64,000 nt of DNA from Saururus chinensis (GCA_035235625.1 CP141149.1:19409893-19473892), one strand, 5' to 3'. Counted from the stretch's first letter, positions 1 through 11,385 are shown. Numbers and translations: made by a program. Notes: a model not told the origin generated them from the sequence alone.

Positions 1-2734
1 CGCCGTCGTGCCTCCCCTGCACAGCGGTTTGCTGACTAGATTGAGGAAGAAGCCCTTTTGGGTTGAAACGCTGCCACAGCTGTCGAAAGTCGCCAGAGCT
101 GCCAAAATTCACTGGAGAGGTCGCCTAGCCACCACAAACCGGAGGGTATACCCATTTTCCCCAATTTTACTCCGGTCAGCCCAGTCTCCAGAGATTTCGG
201 TTGCGGGTTTTTTTTGGGGGGGATTTTCCTGTTTTGGGCCTAAGCACCACTGAAGTCGGCGGGGTTGGACACCGTGAGCTGTTTTCCGGCCGGCGACCAC
301 TCTGCCAAGCCTTTGGGTTACTGTTAGGATGTCATGCAATCGGATTTTTCAATCCGATCAACGGCCTCTCGCAAGCCTACCCTATTTTTGGGCCGAACTA
401 CTTCTGGGACCGGCAAAAGTTGCCATTTTGATCCATTTTCCGCTGGTCCCAATGCCATCTCTCCCACCTCAGATCTTGATTTATCTCCTCACATATTTTT
501 TTTCCTCTTAAATTTTATTTAGCAATCTCTACATGTTCATCCACCAGAAAATTCACAAAAAGTTTGGACAACGACCATTCCGCCTTGCCAATGGCTAGAG
601 ACCACCTCCATGGCAATGCTTTACCCACACTATTGGACTGACCTAAGCTCTTTTTGGGGCGTGCATGCATCTAAATCACCGGTGCAGGTGTTGTGAGAGA
701 CGTTCTTAACCACGTGCGTTAATTGGAGACCTGCACTGCAGTTTCCACCCAAGCCGTCTCTCGTAGTGTAAGGGTGTGTGGGCTACTAGGTATGCACCAA
801 CGCAACCTTCGTGGTACGCCCTAACATCAATTTTGGCCTAGTCGATGAGATAGGAGACTTTGAATTAGAAATTCACTCTAGTGTGCTTTTCTGATAGGAT
901 GCATGCTAGGACTAAGGTGTTTAATTGCATGATGTTTAGTGGATATTAATGCGGAGGATGTTAAGTACAAAGATTAATTTTAATGGCCATATGCGTATAT
1001 TTTAAAATTATTTGTGTATTAATTAGTTGATTAGTAGTACGTTCACATTATGACTTCATCGTGATTGGGATTGAGGGATGAGCAGAAGACCCTTGTAATT
1101 AACTTTAATCCTTGCTAAATGCATGAGTGGTCTTCATGTTTACATGAAGACTTATGTTTACATGTTTTAAGGGTTATAAAATATATTATAAGGTGTATGT
1201 GTGGTGTCTAGTTCAAAACTACGAGTAGTTATACGTGTGCAGATGAGGTGCATAGGTTTGATATGTGACTATCAATTTCAACGGATTAGAATCTTAGAGA
1301 TAGGCTCATAAATGTTCAGAGCTTAGGTATAAGCTATGGATAAGCTTGCGAACCATAATGGTAATCGCATAACTTATAAACTATAAATTCAACATAATTA
1401 ATGTAGTTGATAATAAGAGTGAGTCCTTAGCTAGATTGACGAATTAAATTCCGTTTGGTTGATGACTAACGGATGGTCAGTTTCACCTATAAGATTAACG
1501 TAGTTCATACCTTGGAGGTAATGTTTGTGTAAGTTAGGATTTTTGATGCTCTGTTGAGAGCACCGTGAGTTGTGCACCCAAGAGTGGCATCATAAGTTTT
1601 CTGCCTAAGAGTGACATTGTAAGTTTTTTGCCCAAGAGTGGCTTTGTAAGTTTTCCTGCCTTAATTGGCATTTTTAGGCCCTTGCTGGCCCTGTATGACC
1701 CTAGAGAGTGGGCATTTGCGTGCTTAGGTAAGTAGTATCATGGATCTACTCTTACTTATTTGATCCTATGCCTCATGAGCACCAGTGTACTTTGCCTTTT
1801 GAATCTTTTTAACGCATATGATTCTCCCCAAAGGTCAAGGTGACGCCCTAGTGGCATTCTTTCCTTTCGACATTAGAGCTAATTGAGATTTAATTAGTTC
1901 TAATCGTCGAGTGTAAGTGTAAGATAACAAACGTAAGATTGTAAGTGTAAGTAGTATGCATGTGAGAATAAGAGTTTGATAGGTTGTGAATTGTTATAAT
2001 GTAAGGTGGAAAGAAAAATTTGTAAGTCTAGGAAGCTCAGAGGAATTGTAGTACTCTGATTGAGATTGTATTTATCTTCTCCTGGTTCTTGGTTTGCTAC
2101 TGTCTTGCAGAGCAGCTTTGGTGTGAACTTTTATGGTTCACTGATTTTGATTCTCCTATTGGGTATGAAAATACTCATGTTCTTTTTCTCTAATCCTCAG
2201 GCACTCCAGGGACTTCCGTGGGGCCTAACTCGAGAGCTGCTTAGCGTTTGAGAATATTCTTTTTGGACTACAGGTTGATTTTTTATTCTATTGTTCCTTG
2301 ATTAATTTATGCCACGATCTGTTGTAAATAAATTTTAAAGTACATATATTAAGTGAGGTGAGCGCTTTTACATGTATTATTTTGGACTTGTACATGGACT
2401 GTATGATTACTTTCGACTGTTATGGAACTTGTACCTAGCTAAGCCTGAGAAAATACATTGAAAGCCCATGGCCATGGCAAATATTGTCTTTTGTTCGTTA
2501 TTCACGTCGGGGGATGAATGAACTACGAGCTTTGAATTGTTTTATCATTGTTATATCTCTGTTTTGAGTTGAAAAGAAAGTGTTGAGATGAATTTGATAC
2601 AAATGAATGAGAATTATAAAAATGTTTTTCACAGGTTTTGTATTTTCGTTAATTTTTACTAATTTACAGTCGTTATATTGCAGAATTTTTATTTAAATTT
2701 TATAAAAATTATTTTGAAAACCCCGGGCGTGACA
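1..2734 (+). mobile_element. 3' part of a long LTR (probably a solo LTR), truncated by the window edge
   Basis: The segment ends in GGGCGTGACA at 2725-2734, a typical LTR terminus ending in CA, and contains no coding domain. A 29-bp stretch at 1726-1754 is exactly present, reverse-complemented, at 33241-33269 inside the 5-kb LTR at 32054-37042. Surrounding sequence (about 1540-1930 against 33130-33510, inverted) also aligns by eye, so the two are one family in opposite orientation. The left end lies outside the window, so the target-site duplication cannot be checked. Short open frames at 8-520 are not gene-like. Confidence 0.7.
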
Positions 2735-4610
2735 AGACTTACTAATTGGCTAGCCTTCATGCCAAAAGCTCCATCATCTAGGAAATAAAGCTCCTCAACC
2801 CACGACATCCGGCCTTATGGCCATGTTGGAAGGATAGCCTTTGTATCCTTTACATGCACAATGTTGAAAAGAACATTTTGCTGCATGAGTTGCCTAAGTT
2901 ACTTGTATGCATTGCAAGGTTGTGTCCCTCTCTCCCCAATTAGCTTGCTTGGGAAATGACTAAACATTTTTGCATGTTTGTCATGGGTCAGATTCAACAC
3001 TTGTTTGTAGGCTAGACAAGTGGTTATATGGTAGAAGGCCACGACCATAATAAATAAGGTTGACTTGTTTGGCTAATATGCCTTGCAACTTGCAAGTGTC
3101 ATACAAATGGCTGCCTCCCATGTGCATATGTAATAGCATAGACTCAAATTTAACTTAAATATTTTTTTATAAAAATTTAATCTAATTAATATAAATATTA
3201 TATTTATGATTTATGTTTAAATTTAATCTTGTGCTTATTTGAGCAACTTTGAGCTCAGTTCAAATTAAGCAAAATCTAGCTGAAGTGTACTCAGACTAGA
3301 CTCTAATTAATTAAACTCGAGCTGAGCTTAACTTGCTCTTGCTTTGCTCTATGTAGGTATATAATGAATAGAGTATGGGTAGAGTAAGGCTCCACCTGCA
3401 TCCATACCCACTTCACAAAATTTTATTCATACCCTATCCAATTGCTCATTTTTTCTATCATTACCCATACTTTACCATTTATCCATTTCTCAATGGGCAA
3501 ATGGGTCGTTAATAGGTAAATAGTTAATTGAACAACATGAGTTAAGAATAAAATGTGGACTAAGAACTTACCTAATTAGAGAAAGCCAAATTTGGAGTAA
3601 TGTCGTTCATCTTTCTAACAAGGTATTCAATGAGCTTTTTCGATATTCTGATGGACCCATTACTCTCTGAAAAAATTGTTAGACATTTATCAAGCCAATT
3701 GGGGACACATCATGTCCTAAGATATAAGACAACAAAAAAAGTTATGATGTAAAAATGCTTAACAACCAAACTTAATTCTATGTCCACAAAACTTATCCAT
3801 GGATGCTTTAGTTGCTTCAACAACCTCTTTAGTTTCATTCTCGTCCCAAATATATTTTTCAAGTCTTGGGATTTATCCTCAAATAATTTTAATTTATTTT
3901 TAAAAAATTACTCATTCTGTCTTATATTAATAGCTATATTTGATAAAAAAAATTATTCTATATTAATAAATTTATTTTATTTTATTTAAATAGTTGGGTA
4001 CTTTAAAAAAAATATCATGAACTCATTTTCTCTTTTTTTAAAAGCAAGTTTCACCATTTAATAAAAATTACTATTTTTTAAAATATAATTATTATTATAA
4101 AATAAAAAAAAATTTATATAAGCCTTGGTAAATTGTCAGAAGATTTGATAATAAAGGACATAACAGCAGTACGCCCTCTAAGATATTGCATAGTTGCGTG
4201 TGAACCTTATATATAAACAAGACTCATTTATAAATTGCCCGCTTGTAAACTCAGGGCCGCTTGAGTGAGCCGGGTAAATGGTACCATAAAACACCCGTAT
4301 ACTAATCACACGGGCAAGTCGGTGGTTTTACTCCTAGCTTGGTCGGGTCGGTATCATGAAATGGAAGCCCGCAAAATAGTACGAGGGTCGGCTCGGCCCC
4401 ATTGCCCAGAAAGTGGTTAGACAAAGGCAAGAAGAAGCGCTGAAAGTCTATGCACGTGGGTCCCACTCTTTTTATCCCCTCTGTCATTATACCCGTCAGC
4501 CACACACCAACCAAGCCACTTCAGTCGCCACCGCAGCCAACTTTCAGGCACCACCAAATCGGAAAATCCCCAATTGCGATTGCAAATCTGCCGCCGCTTC
4601 TTTCCTGATC
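2735..4610. other. Intergenic, AT-rich, no gene seen
   Basis: No coding signal. Position 3340-3540 is rich in degenerate ATGGGTA/TACCCAT motifs in both orientations, suggesting an old transposon remnant. A MITE-like AT-rich segment lies at about 3903-4110. Positions 4413-4610 form the 5' leader and promoter side of the tetraspanin gene. No convincing TATA box was found close to its start, although TATATATAAA occurs near 4207. Confidence 0.5.
3903..4110. repeat. AT-rich MITE, first of a small family
   Basis: It shares a pattern with segments at 7669-7849 and 18948-19132: ATTAATA, then TTTATTTAA near an AGTT or GATT step, then a run into TTTCACCATT (or TTTCATCATT) followed by AATAAAAA. The family resembles Stowaway-like MITEs starting with CTCCCTCC or CTTCCTCC. 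The ends of this copy are poorly preserved. Confidence 0.45.
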
Positions 4611-5613
4611 ATGGCGGTGAGCAACAACATCGTCGCGGTGCTCAACTTCTTGGCCTTCCTTGCGTCGATCCCCGTCATCGGCTCCGGCATCTGGCTCGCC
4701 TCCAAGCAGGACAGCGCCTGCGTCCACGCCTTCCGCTGGCCCCTCGTCCTGCTCGGCCTCTTCCTCCTCCTCGTCTCCCTCGCCGGCTTCGTTGGCGCCT
4801 ACTGGAAACGCCAGGGCCTCCTCGCGATCTACCTCTTCGCCATGGCCCTCCTCATTATCCTTCTCCTCGCCCTCCTCCTCTTCGCCTTCGTCGTCACCCG
4901 CCCCGACGGCTCCTACTCCCCCGACCCGTCCCGCCCCTCCTTCAAGGACTACCGCCTCTCCGCCTACCACTCCTGGCTCCGCCGCTACGTCTCCAATTCT
5001 GGCCACTGGTCCCAGATCCGCCGCTGCCTCGCCGCCTCCGACGTTTGCCCCAAGCTCGCCCAGCAGCTCTTCACCCCCGATCAGTTCTTCCTCTCTGCCC
5101 ACCTTTCTCCCCTCCAGGTTCGCCTTAATTACTCCCCATGCCATTTTTCTTGCACTGAAACTCCGAATCGAACCTTCTGTTATCTTTCCCAGTTTACGTG
5201 GGGCCCAGTGATATAAATGGGCCATAGGCTTTTCTTTCTGCAACAAATATGTTTTGTTTTTAATGGCGGTGTCTTGGGAAATGGGCTTTCTTTTTTGGCA
5301 GTCTGGGTGCTGTAAGCCGCCGCTGGTGTGCGGGTACGGGTACGTGGGCCCGACGGTGTGGACGAACCCGGCGAACCCGGGGGCGGACAGGGACTGCTGG
5401 GCCTGGAGCAACGACCCGGCCCAGCTGTGCTACGGGTGCGACTCGTGCCGGGCGGGGCTGCTAGGGAACCTGCGGAAGGAGTGGCGCAAGGCCAACGTGA
5501 TCCTCATCATCGCCCTCGTCGCCCTCATCTGGGTCTACCTCATCGCCTGCAGCGCCTTCAAGAACGCCCAGACCGAGGACCTCTTCCGCCGCTACAAGTA
5601 CGGCTTCGCCTAG
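4611..5613 (+). CDS. TET2: Plant tetraspanin, TET2-like
   Basis: Two exons, 4611-5117 and 5302-5613, joined in phase 0 by a GT-AG intron, encode 272 residues, the usual tetraspanin length. Three hydrophobic segments lie near residues 8-28, 44-64 and 73-95, and a fourth near 235-253. The large extracellular loop between the third and fourth carries the plant tetraspanin signature GCCK at 171-174 and further paired cysteines (CWAW, CYGCDSC). The short C-terminal tail ends with AQTEDLFRRYKYGFA. The motif VTRPDGSY and the tail resemble Arabidopsis TETRASPANIN-2 as I remember it. An in-frame ATG exists upstream at 4413, but 4611 matches the family N-terminus (MAVSNNIVAVLN). Tetraspanins organise membrane microdomains at the plasma membrane. 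Codons are strongly GC3-biased. A polyadenylation-like AATAAA lies at 5757-5762. Confidence 0.93.
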
Positions 5614-6202
5614 CCCCTCAGTACCTCATGCACCTCATCATCTCTGTACTGTAACACTTTGTCTCCCTTCCCTTGTAACTTACTGCTCATCCCCCGCCCC
5701 CCCCAGTTGATGATCAATTCACGGCTGCGTACTTTCAACATCTTATGTAAGCATCAAATAAATTTTAAGTGTCCGGGGGGTTGATTCTCTACCGGCCAGT
5801 GGGTCAAGTGGCAATGAACAATTGCAATTGCCATTTGGAGGGAATCAAATTCAGGTTTGGTACACAAAAACGTTCCATGTGCTAGGCATGCGGTGCGCTT
5901 GTCTTATAGACAGGGGCAGGGCACACACACGGCCCATGGATTACACAATCATTGCTGATAATTTAATACCTGTGTAAACTGCATTATCGCACTTACACAA
6001 ACGCAGACACAAGGCATGCGGACACAATTTATTACGCCTCTAGCCTAAAAACGCCACTAATGACGCAGAAGCCAGCGGCCCATCCAAGTTACAATACGGC
6101 TCTGTAAAGGGTACACAAAACCGACACGTGAGAAACATGGGCATCGTGTTGAGACGAAATTTGGGTGAACATGCTGGGCGGGCACTTTCTGGTTTGCGGT
6201 GT
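5614..6202. other. Convergent 3' flanks of the tetraspanin and cytidine deaminase genes
   Basis: The two genes converge here. AATAAA at 5757 fits the tetraspanin 3' end. No open frame or repeat of note is visible in the rest. Confidence 0.6.
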
Positions 6203-7123
6203 TTAATCGAGTTGCGGTGGCGATGGGGATACGGGGGAAACGGGGCACCGGAAAACCCGGAAATTGCAGCGCGGGGAGATGGCCTGGATGAGCATGCGGG
6301 CGGTGCTCTCCTGCCCCACCACCGCCCCCTCCTTCTCCACCAGCACCGCGCCCACGATGTCCGTGTAGTCGCCTCCGCCGCGAGCCACGTACGCCACCAG
6401 CGCCGCCTGCACCGGCCCCAGGCTCGGGTTGTAGGCCGCTGACTCCGAGTATGAGCCCGCGAACACCCGCCCCCGCGCGTCCATCAGCGCGGCGCCAGAT
6501 GGGCACCCGGAGTACGGCGCGTGGGACTGGTTCGCAGCCTCCCACGCCGCCGTCCTCAGCTCCTCGTCTGGCCCGCTCGCCCCGTTCCTCCGAGCCGACC
6601 GCTCTAGCCCGTTGTCATGCGGCTCCAGCAGCAGAGGCGAGTCCTTGCACAGGAGGTCATCCGGCCCGAACGGGCGAGGGAGCAAATGCGACAACGGGAT
6701 GTACTCGGCCGCCTCCTCTGCCTTCTCCTCCTCTGCAACGAGGACCTTGATCTCGGCGGCCCCGCGGATCTCCTGAAGGAACTGGCGGCAGTGTCCACAG
6801 GGTACGGAGGATACGGCGAGGAATTGCATGTCGAGGGCAACGTGCGATGTGGCGTTGGCGATGAGGAACTGCTCGGCGTGGACGGAGTGGTGGAGCGGAA
6901 GGTCGGGGAACTCGAGATTGACGCCGAGAAATACCCGGCCGTCGGACGAAAGCCCGGCAGCACCGACGCGGTAATTGGAGATGGGTGGGCGAGCGAGTGC
7001 CTTGGCCAATTTCGCGAGCGCCGGGAGGACGTCGAGAGCGGAGGAGGCAGCGCCGCCCGATCGCTCCACCAGGGACCTCGCCTCGTCCGGTTCGAGTACG
7101 AACCGAGTCAACTCGGCCGCCAT
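6203..7123 (-). CDS. CDA1: Cytidine deaminase, single exon
   Basis: An uninterrupted 306-codon frame encodes a two-domain plant cytidine deaminase, which hydrolyses cytidine and deoxycytidine to uridine and deoxyuridine in pyrimidine salvage. The zinc site is visible: HAE at residues 82-84 (ligand His82, catalytic Glu84) and PCGHC at 108-112 (ligands Cys109 and Cys112). Substrate-pocket motifs NYRVGAAG and GVNLEF precede them. The second half (from about residue 175) is the non-catalytic repeat domain with SHAPYSGCPSGAAL. Length, two-domain layout and lack of introns match Arabidopsis CDA1. The C-terminus (VSPVSPSPPQLD) is a poorly conserved tail. Very high GC3. A TATA-like box sits about 95 bp upstream of the ATG. 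Confidence 0.95.
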   Translation of the reverse strand: MAAELTRFVLEPDEARSLVERSGGAASSALDVLPALAKLAKALARPPISNYRVGAAGLSSDGRVFLGVNLEFPDLPLHHSVHAEQFLIANATSHVALDMQFLAVSSVPCGHCRQFLQEIRGAAEIKVLVAEEEKAEEAAEYIPLSHLLPRPFGPDDLLCKDSPLLLEPHDNGLERSARRNGASGPDEELRTAAWEAANQSHAPYSGCPSGAALMDARGRVFAGSYSESAAYNPSLGPVQAALVAYVARGGGDYTDIVGAVLVEKEGAVVGQESTARMLIQAISPRCNFRVFRCPVSPVSPSPPQLD

Positions 7124-7216
7124 AGGGCTTTTTCCGGAGCGCTCGCTCCCACTTTATCGGGATGTCGGGGCGCGTGCCGTGGCCTCTCTGCTCGATGAGA
7201 ATGGAGAGGACGGCGG

Positions 7217-7225
7217 ATTTATAGC
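7217..7225 (-). promoter_or_regulatory. TATA-like box of the cytidine deaminase gene
   Basis: CTATAAATC on the minus strand lies about 95 bp upstream of the start codon at 7123. Its spacing suits a short plant 5' leader. The assignment rests on position and sequence only. Confidence 0.5.
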
Positions 7226-7379
7226 CCGACTCAAGCGTGCTAACTACACGCGCGTGTGGCAGTCCGTTCGCTTGGGTCAACTGTGCTCACGTCAGTCGTC
7301 ACGCGGAAGTGAACGGGTGGACGTGTGAGCCGTGCGAGGGTCCGTTTACCCTCTTACTTCGCATTGCGGGTATGGACAC

Positions 7380-7566
7380 TTTTATAAGAAAGGATAGTGA
7401 TATTTTTATACCACTTTTTTATAGGTCTTATACAACTTGTAATTTAAAAATTATCATATGAGACATGGCTTTTTTATTTAATTAAAGGTGGTATAATTAA
7501 AGGTTGTATAAGGCCTATAATATAAAGAAAATAGGTGTATGAATATTATTTTTCTTATATAAAAGT
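7380..7566. repeat. Foldback MITE
   Basis: The left arm at 7380-7437 and the right arm at 7503-7566 are imperfect inverted repeats. Both contain a TATAGGYCTTATACAAC motif when read inward. This makes an AT-rich hairpin of about 185 bp with no coding capacity. I could not define the target-site duplication. Confidence 0.5.
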
Positions 7567-7668
7567 ATTTATATGTTATGTCATTATGCTATGTATATGG
7601 AAAAAGTGTGTACAGTTCATACCTAATGAACACGTAATATTTTGTATGTGCATATATCAAATACTTCT

Positions 7669-7849
7669 TTTGTCTTAAATTAAAAGCTCCACTTGTCAAA
7701 AAAATTTATTTTATATTAATAGCTTTTTTCTGTTTAATTTAAGTGATTAGATACTTATTAAAGAGCATAATAGGCTTATTTTTGTTTGTATTTAATAAAA
7801 AATATTATTTTTAAAATGAAGCCATTAATATAGAATGGAGGAAGTACAA
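7669..7849. repeat. Stowaway-like MITE
   Basis: The segment begins near TACTTCTTTTGTC and ends near GAATGGAGGAAGTA, so the ends are inverted repeats bounded by TA, as in Tc1/mariner-derived Stowaway elements. The interior matches the AT-rich segments at 3903-4110 and 18948-19132. Confidence 0.55.
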
Positions 7850-8119
7850 CTTATGTTCAAAGGAAAAAGCTAACATGCCACTCACTCACCTTGGTTGTCA
7901 AATATGATTATCAAGGATAGTGAGTTGCAATACTAAGCATTTCATGTTAAAAATTTTCTTAAAAATTGACCCAGGCACTGAGTCAAATTGGTTGTTGGAT
8001 CGGGTTAACTTAGTTTTGCTGACATGTCACTTTAGGGGTTGGGAAAATTTTATGGTTCTTCGAGCTTGAAGGGGAGTTGTCAATTATAACACACATACAA
8101 TTATGTGCACTAACATGTG

Positions 8120-8195
8120 AATTGTCACAACGTTGCAGGAAAATACCGTAACGTTGCAGGGAATTACCGCAACATTATAGGGAAATTGTCAAAAG
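8120..8195. repeat. Outlying copies of the 21-bp satellite unit
   Basis: About three units of the form CAACGTTGCAGGGAAWTACCG occur here, the same unit as the main array at 10423-11385. The copy lies about 1.5 kb from the rDNA fragment and next to a copia-like polypurine tract. Confidence 0.7.
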
Positions 8196-8316
8196 ATGAT
8201 GTACATGTGATAACTTATGTAGATTTCAGTTTCATGTCTTGATGATTATGTACTTGACTAATATGCATAGTTGGCATTTTTATTACTTGTCAACTATCTT
8301 TTAGTTTTCTTTTGTC

Positions 8317-9640
8317 AAAAAGGGGGAAAAGTGATTTTAATGAAAATCAAAGGATTGGATAGTATTATGCAAATTATTTTGATTTTAAGTGTACAGGATA
8401 AGTGCAGGCTTATATAAGACTATTCAAGATCAATTCCAATGAGTCTATGTTAAGTCATTTATACAAATTAAAAATTAATGCACTATGTCACGAGTTTTTT
8501 TTTTAATTATGTAGTGTTTTGAAAAGATATAACCAAATGGAGGGATTGTTAAAACATATGTGTCATATGTAAGGTTACTTAACTAATTTCTTTTTTAAAA
8601 TTATGTCAAAAACTTTGAGTATGTAATTAGTCTTAAAATTTGATTAGATGTAATTGTGGTCGATTTAGGTTTGGAATTAATGGACTAGGAGTAGACATGT
8701 TCTTATTGATCAAGACTAAAGAATATTAATGGGTTAAGAAGTTTATTCAATTCACATTCTCATACCAAATTACTTGAAGAGGTTTCAAAAGTGATTTTAA
8801 AGGTTTTAGAAAGATTTAGGGTAAAAAGAGCAAAATTGTTTCTTAATAGTATCATCGATCGATCGCTGAAAAAGTACATAGATTGAATAGATTGATTGCT
8901 GATATACTCTAACACCTAAACCCACTTAGTTAACTATAAAAGGGGTATTTTGGATGTGAGAAAAGATAAGGGAAGCCATTATTAGCATAGAGAAATATTG
9001 GTGAGTCTACTCTATTGACTTTTCAAATAGCAAAGCTTTCTATTAGCTACATACCTTAAAGATCAATTCAATTAGCCAAAAGAGAAGAGTCGTTCACAAC
9101 ACAACACTCAAAAGAGCTTGAGGAGTTGTAACAAAGTTCTTCATCAAAGAGTTATTAAAAACTCAAAGGAAGATCAACAATTGAAGAATGAGTTTGTCAT
9201 TAAGTCTCTAGAAGCAAACAAAGACGGAATACAAAAAGAGAAAGCTATAAGGATTCAAGGATTTAAGGACGGATAAACTTGAAGGCCAATAAAGAAGATG
9301 ACTGAACAAAAAAAATGTGTTTTTGTTTGTGTTTGAGAGGTTGGTTGGTTGTTCTTTAGTCTTGTAAGGTCTATTCTACTAGTGTATTGATTTAGCCTTG
9401 TGAGGTTACCATGGCTTTTTACCTAAGTTGAGGTTCCCCACATTAAATCCTTGTGTTTTCTTACATGTTTTATAGTATGATTGCATGATAGTTTAATCAT
9501 GAATGCACATAGTTATTAGGTTTTTATTGTTTCTGCTATAGAAAAAATTTTGCACATAGAGGCTAGAATTTTTATTTTTTTCTTGTCAAAGTATTAGTTT
9601 AAGGAGCAATCTAGTGATCTGCTAGGTTGATTAGATAGAT
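8317..9640 (+). mobile_element. Probable Ty1/copia-type 3' polypurine tract and LTR
   Basis: AAAAAGGGGGAAAAG at 8317-8331 resembles the polypurine tract preceded by TTTGTC that ends many plant copia internal regions. It is followed by TG at 8332, a potential LTR start. Further right, TGAGGTTCCCCACATTAAAT near 9428 and a following CTTGTGTTTTC resemble the 3' part of copia LTRs. No coding domain and no matching 5' LTR are present and the right boundary is uncertain, so this is a fragment. Confidence 0.4.
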
Positions 9641-9691
9641 ATTAAAATCTTAAAAAGGAGTTTGTGTCATGTTTTAAGGTTGGTTGGTTAT

Positions 9692-10345
9692 GCAACGTTG
9701 CGCACACTAGTGGGTAGACGTTGGGCAGTTGCACGCAACGTTGCGCACATACGGTGGGGACTTGGCAAAATGAAGACTCCTCCATACTTAGTGAAATTTG
9801 GCACTTGTGCCTTTGCAAGGTGATGTAAACCCCTTCTAGGAGGCGGTAGGGGGGGTGGAATTTGTGCGACATGGGGTTGAATCTCAATGAATCGTGGCAA
9901 CAAGGCCACTCTGCCACTTACAATACCTTGTCGCATATTTAAGTCATCTGCAAAGGATTCAACACGTCGCCCGATGAGAATTACGTTTCAAGGTGGTCCA
10001 GCGCGGCTCGTCCGCCTTGTGGGGGGCGCCAATGACACGGGCCCATGGGAGCCAAAAGAGGCCCCTACTGCGGGTCGGCAAACGAGTGACGAGCGGATGC
10101 GCCGGTCCAGCTTGGATTCTGACTTAGAGGCGTTCAGTCATAATCCAACACACGGTAGCTTCGTGCCACTGGCTTTTCAACCAAGCGCGATGACCAATTG
10201 TGTGAATCAACGGTTCCTCTCGTACTAGGTTGAATTACTGTCGAGGCACGGTCATCAGTAGGGTAAAACTAACCTGTCTCACAACGGACTAAACCCAGCT
10301 CACGTTCCCTATTGGTGGGTGAACAATCCAACACTTAGTGAATTA

Positions 10346-10381
<36 letters not shown>

Positions 10382-10456
10382 ACAAAAAGCAACGTCGCTA
10401 TGAACACTTGGCTGCCACAAGCCGCAACACATGCCCACTAGTGTGCGCAACGTTGC
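9692..10456. repeat. Perfect 23-bp inverted repeat enclosing the rDNA fragment
   Basis: Positions 9692-9714 (starting GCAACGTTGCGCACACTAG) are the exact reverse complement of 10434-10456. The arms contain the satellite core GCAACGTTGC. Between them lie the 25S rDNA fragment and about 140 bp that may be rDNA 3' flank. The right arm opens the main satellite array. Confidence 0.85.
9855..10422 (-). pseudogene. Decayed 3'-terminal fragment of nuclear 25S rRNA gene
   Basis: Read on the minus strand, this is the 3' end of plant 25S rRNA. Recognisable stretches include CCTTCGATGTCGGCTCTTCC, CCTAGTACGAGAGGAACCG (the sarcin-ricin loop) and GACTGAACGCCTCTAAGTC. It starts near GGCAGCCAAGTGTTCATAG and runs to about the mature 3' end near 9855. 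The similar flank down to about 9750 could be downstream transcribed spacer. Relative to the gene I remember, several CpG positions appear as TG or CA, which is typical of methylated, silent copies. Only about 570 bp of some 3.4 kb is present, so it is not functional. The open frame across it is an artefact. Confidence 0.88.
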
Positions 10457-11385
10457 GTGAAAATAGCACAACACATGCCTACTAGTGTGCGCAATGTTGC
10501 GTGAAAATAGCGCAACACATGCCTACTAGTGTGCGCAACATTGCGTGAAAATAGCGCAACACATGCCCACAAGTGTGTGCAATGTTGCGTGAAAATAGCA
10601 CAACGCATGCCCACAAGTGTGTGCGTATGTGTACATGTTGGGGTTAAAAACATCACAATGTGTGCGCAACGTTGCGGGCATATGCCGCAACACATGCCCA
10701 CAAGTGTGCGCAACGTTGCGGGGAAATGCACATGTTGGGGTTAAAAATGTGACTGTGTGTGCAATGTTGCGAGGAAATGATACAACATTCCAGGGAAGTG
10801 CTGCAAAGTTGCAAGGAAGTGCGCAATGTTGCAGGGAAGTGTTGCAACGTTGCAGGGAAGTGCCACAATATTGCAGGGAAATGCTGCAATATTACTGGGA
10901 AATGCTGCAACATTGCAGGGAAATGCCGCAACGTTGCGGGCAAATTACGCAACGTTGCAGGGAAATGCACGTGTTGGGATTGAAAATGTCACTATGTGAG
11001 CAATGTTGCGGGGAAATCATACAACGTTGCTGTGAAGTGCTGCAACGTTGTAGGGAAATGCCGCAACATTGCAGGGGACTGCCGCAACATTGCATAGAAC
11101 TGCCACAACGTTGCAGGCAAATGCCGCAACGTTGCAGGGAAATGCCGCAACGCTGCAGGCAAATTATGCAACGTTGTAGGGAAATGCACATGTTGGGGTT
11201 AAAAATGTCACTATGTGTGCAATGTTGTGAGGGAATCAAGCAACGTTGCAGGGAACTGCCACAACGTTGCTGGGAAATCCCGCAACGTTGCTGTGAATTG
11301 CCGTAACATTGCTGTGAACTACTGCAACGTTGCTGGGAGCTGCCGCAACGTTGCAAGGAAATGCCGCAACATTGCTGTGAAGAGC
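10423..11385. repeat. Satellite array built on the palindrome GCAACGTTGC
   Basis: The left part (10423-10620) consists of about four 44-bp units. From about 10760 the unit is 21 bp (CAACGTTGCAGGGAAATGCCG with variants). A conserved block of about 45 bp (CATGTTGGGGTTAAAAATGT and flank) interrupts the 21-bp units near 10633, 10727, 10962 and 11179, giving a higher-order period of about 215-235 bp. Because 21 is a multiple of three, stop-free frames appear on both strands; these are not genes. Confidence 0.85.

Noticed and set aside
4413..4610. In-frame upstream start of the tetraspanin
   Set aside because: Family alignment places the start at MAVSNN; the extra 66 residues would sit before the first membrane helix and look like leader sequence.
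4521..5411. 296-aa minus-strand frame across the tetraspanin gene
   Set aside because: A shadow of GC-rich coding sequence; it spans the tetraspanin intron and has Gly/Glu-rich low complexity.
9887..10228. 113-aa plus-strand open frame
   Set aside because: It is antisense to a 25S rRNA fragment; the nucleotide match to rRNA explains the sequence.
10423..11385. CRISPR-like array
   Set aside because: The repeats are contiguous and degenerate without unique spacers, and the DNA is plant nuclear.
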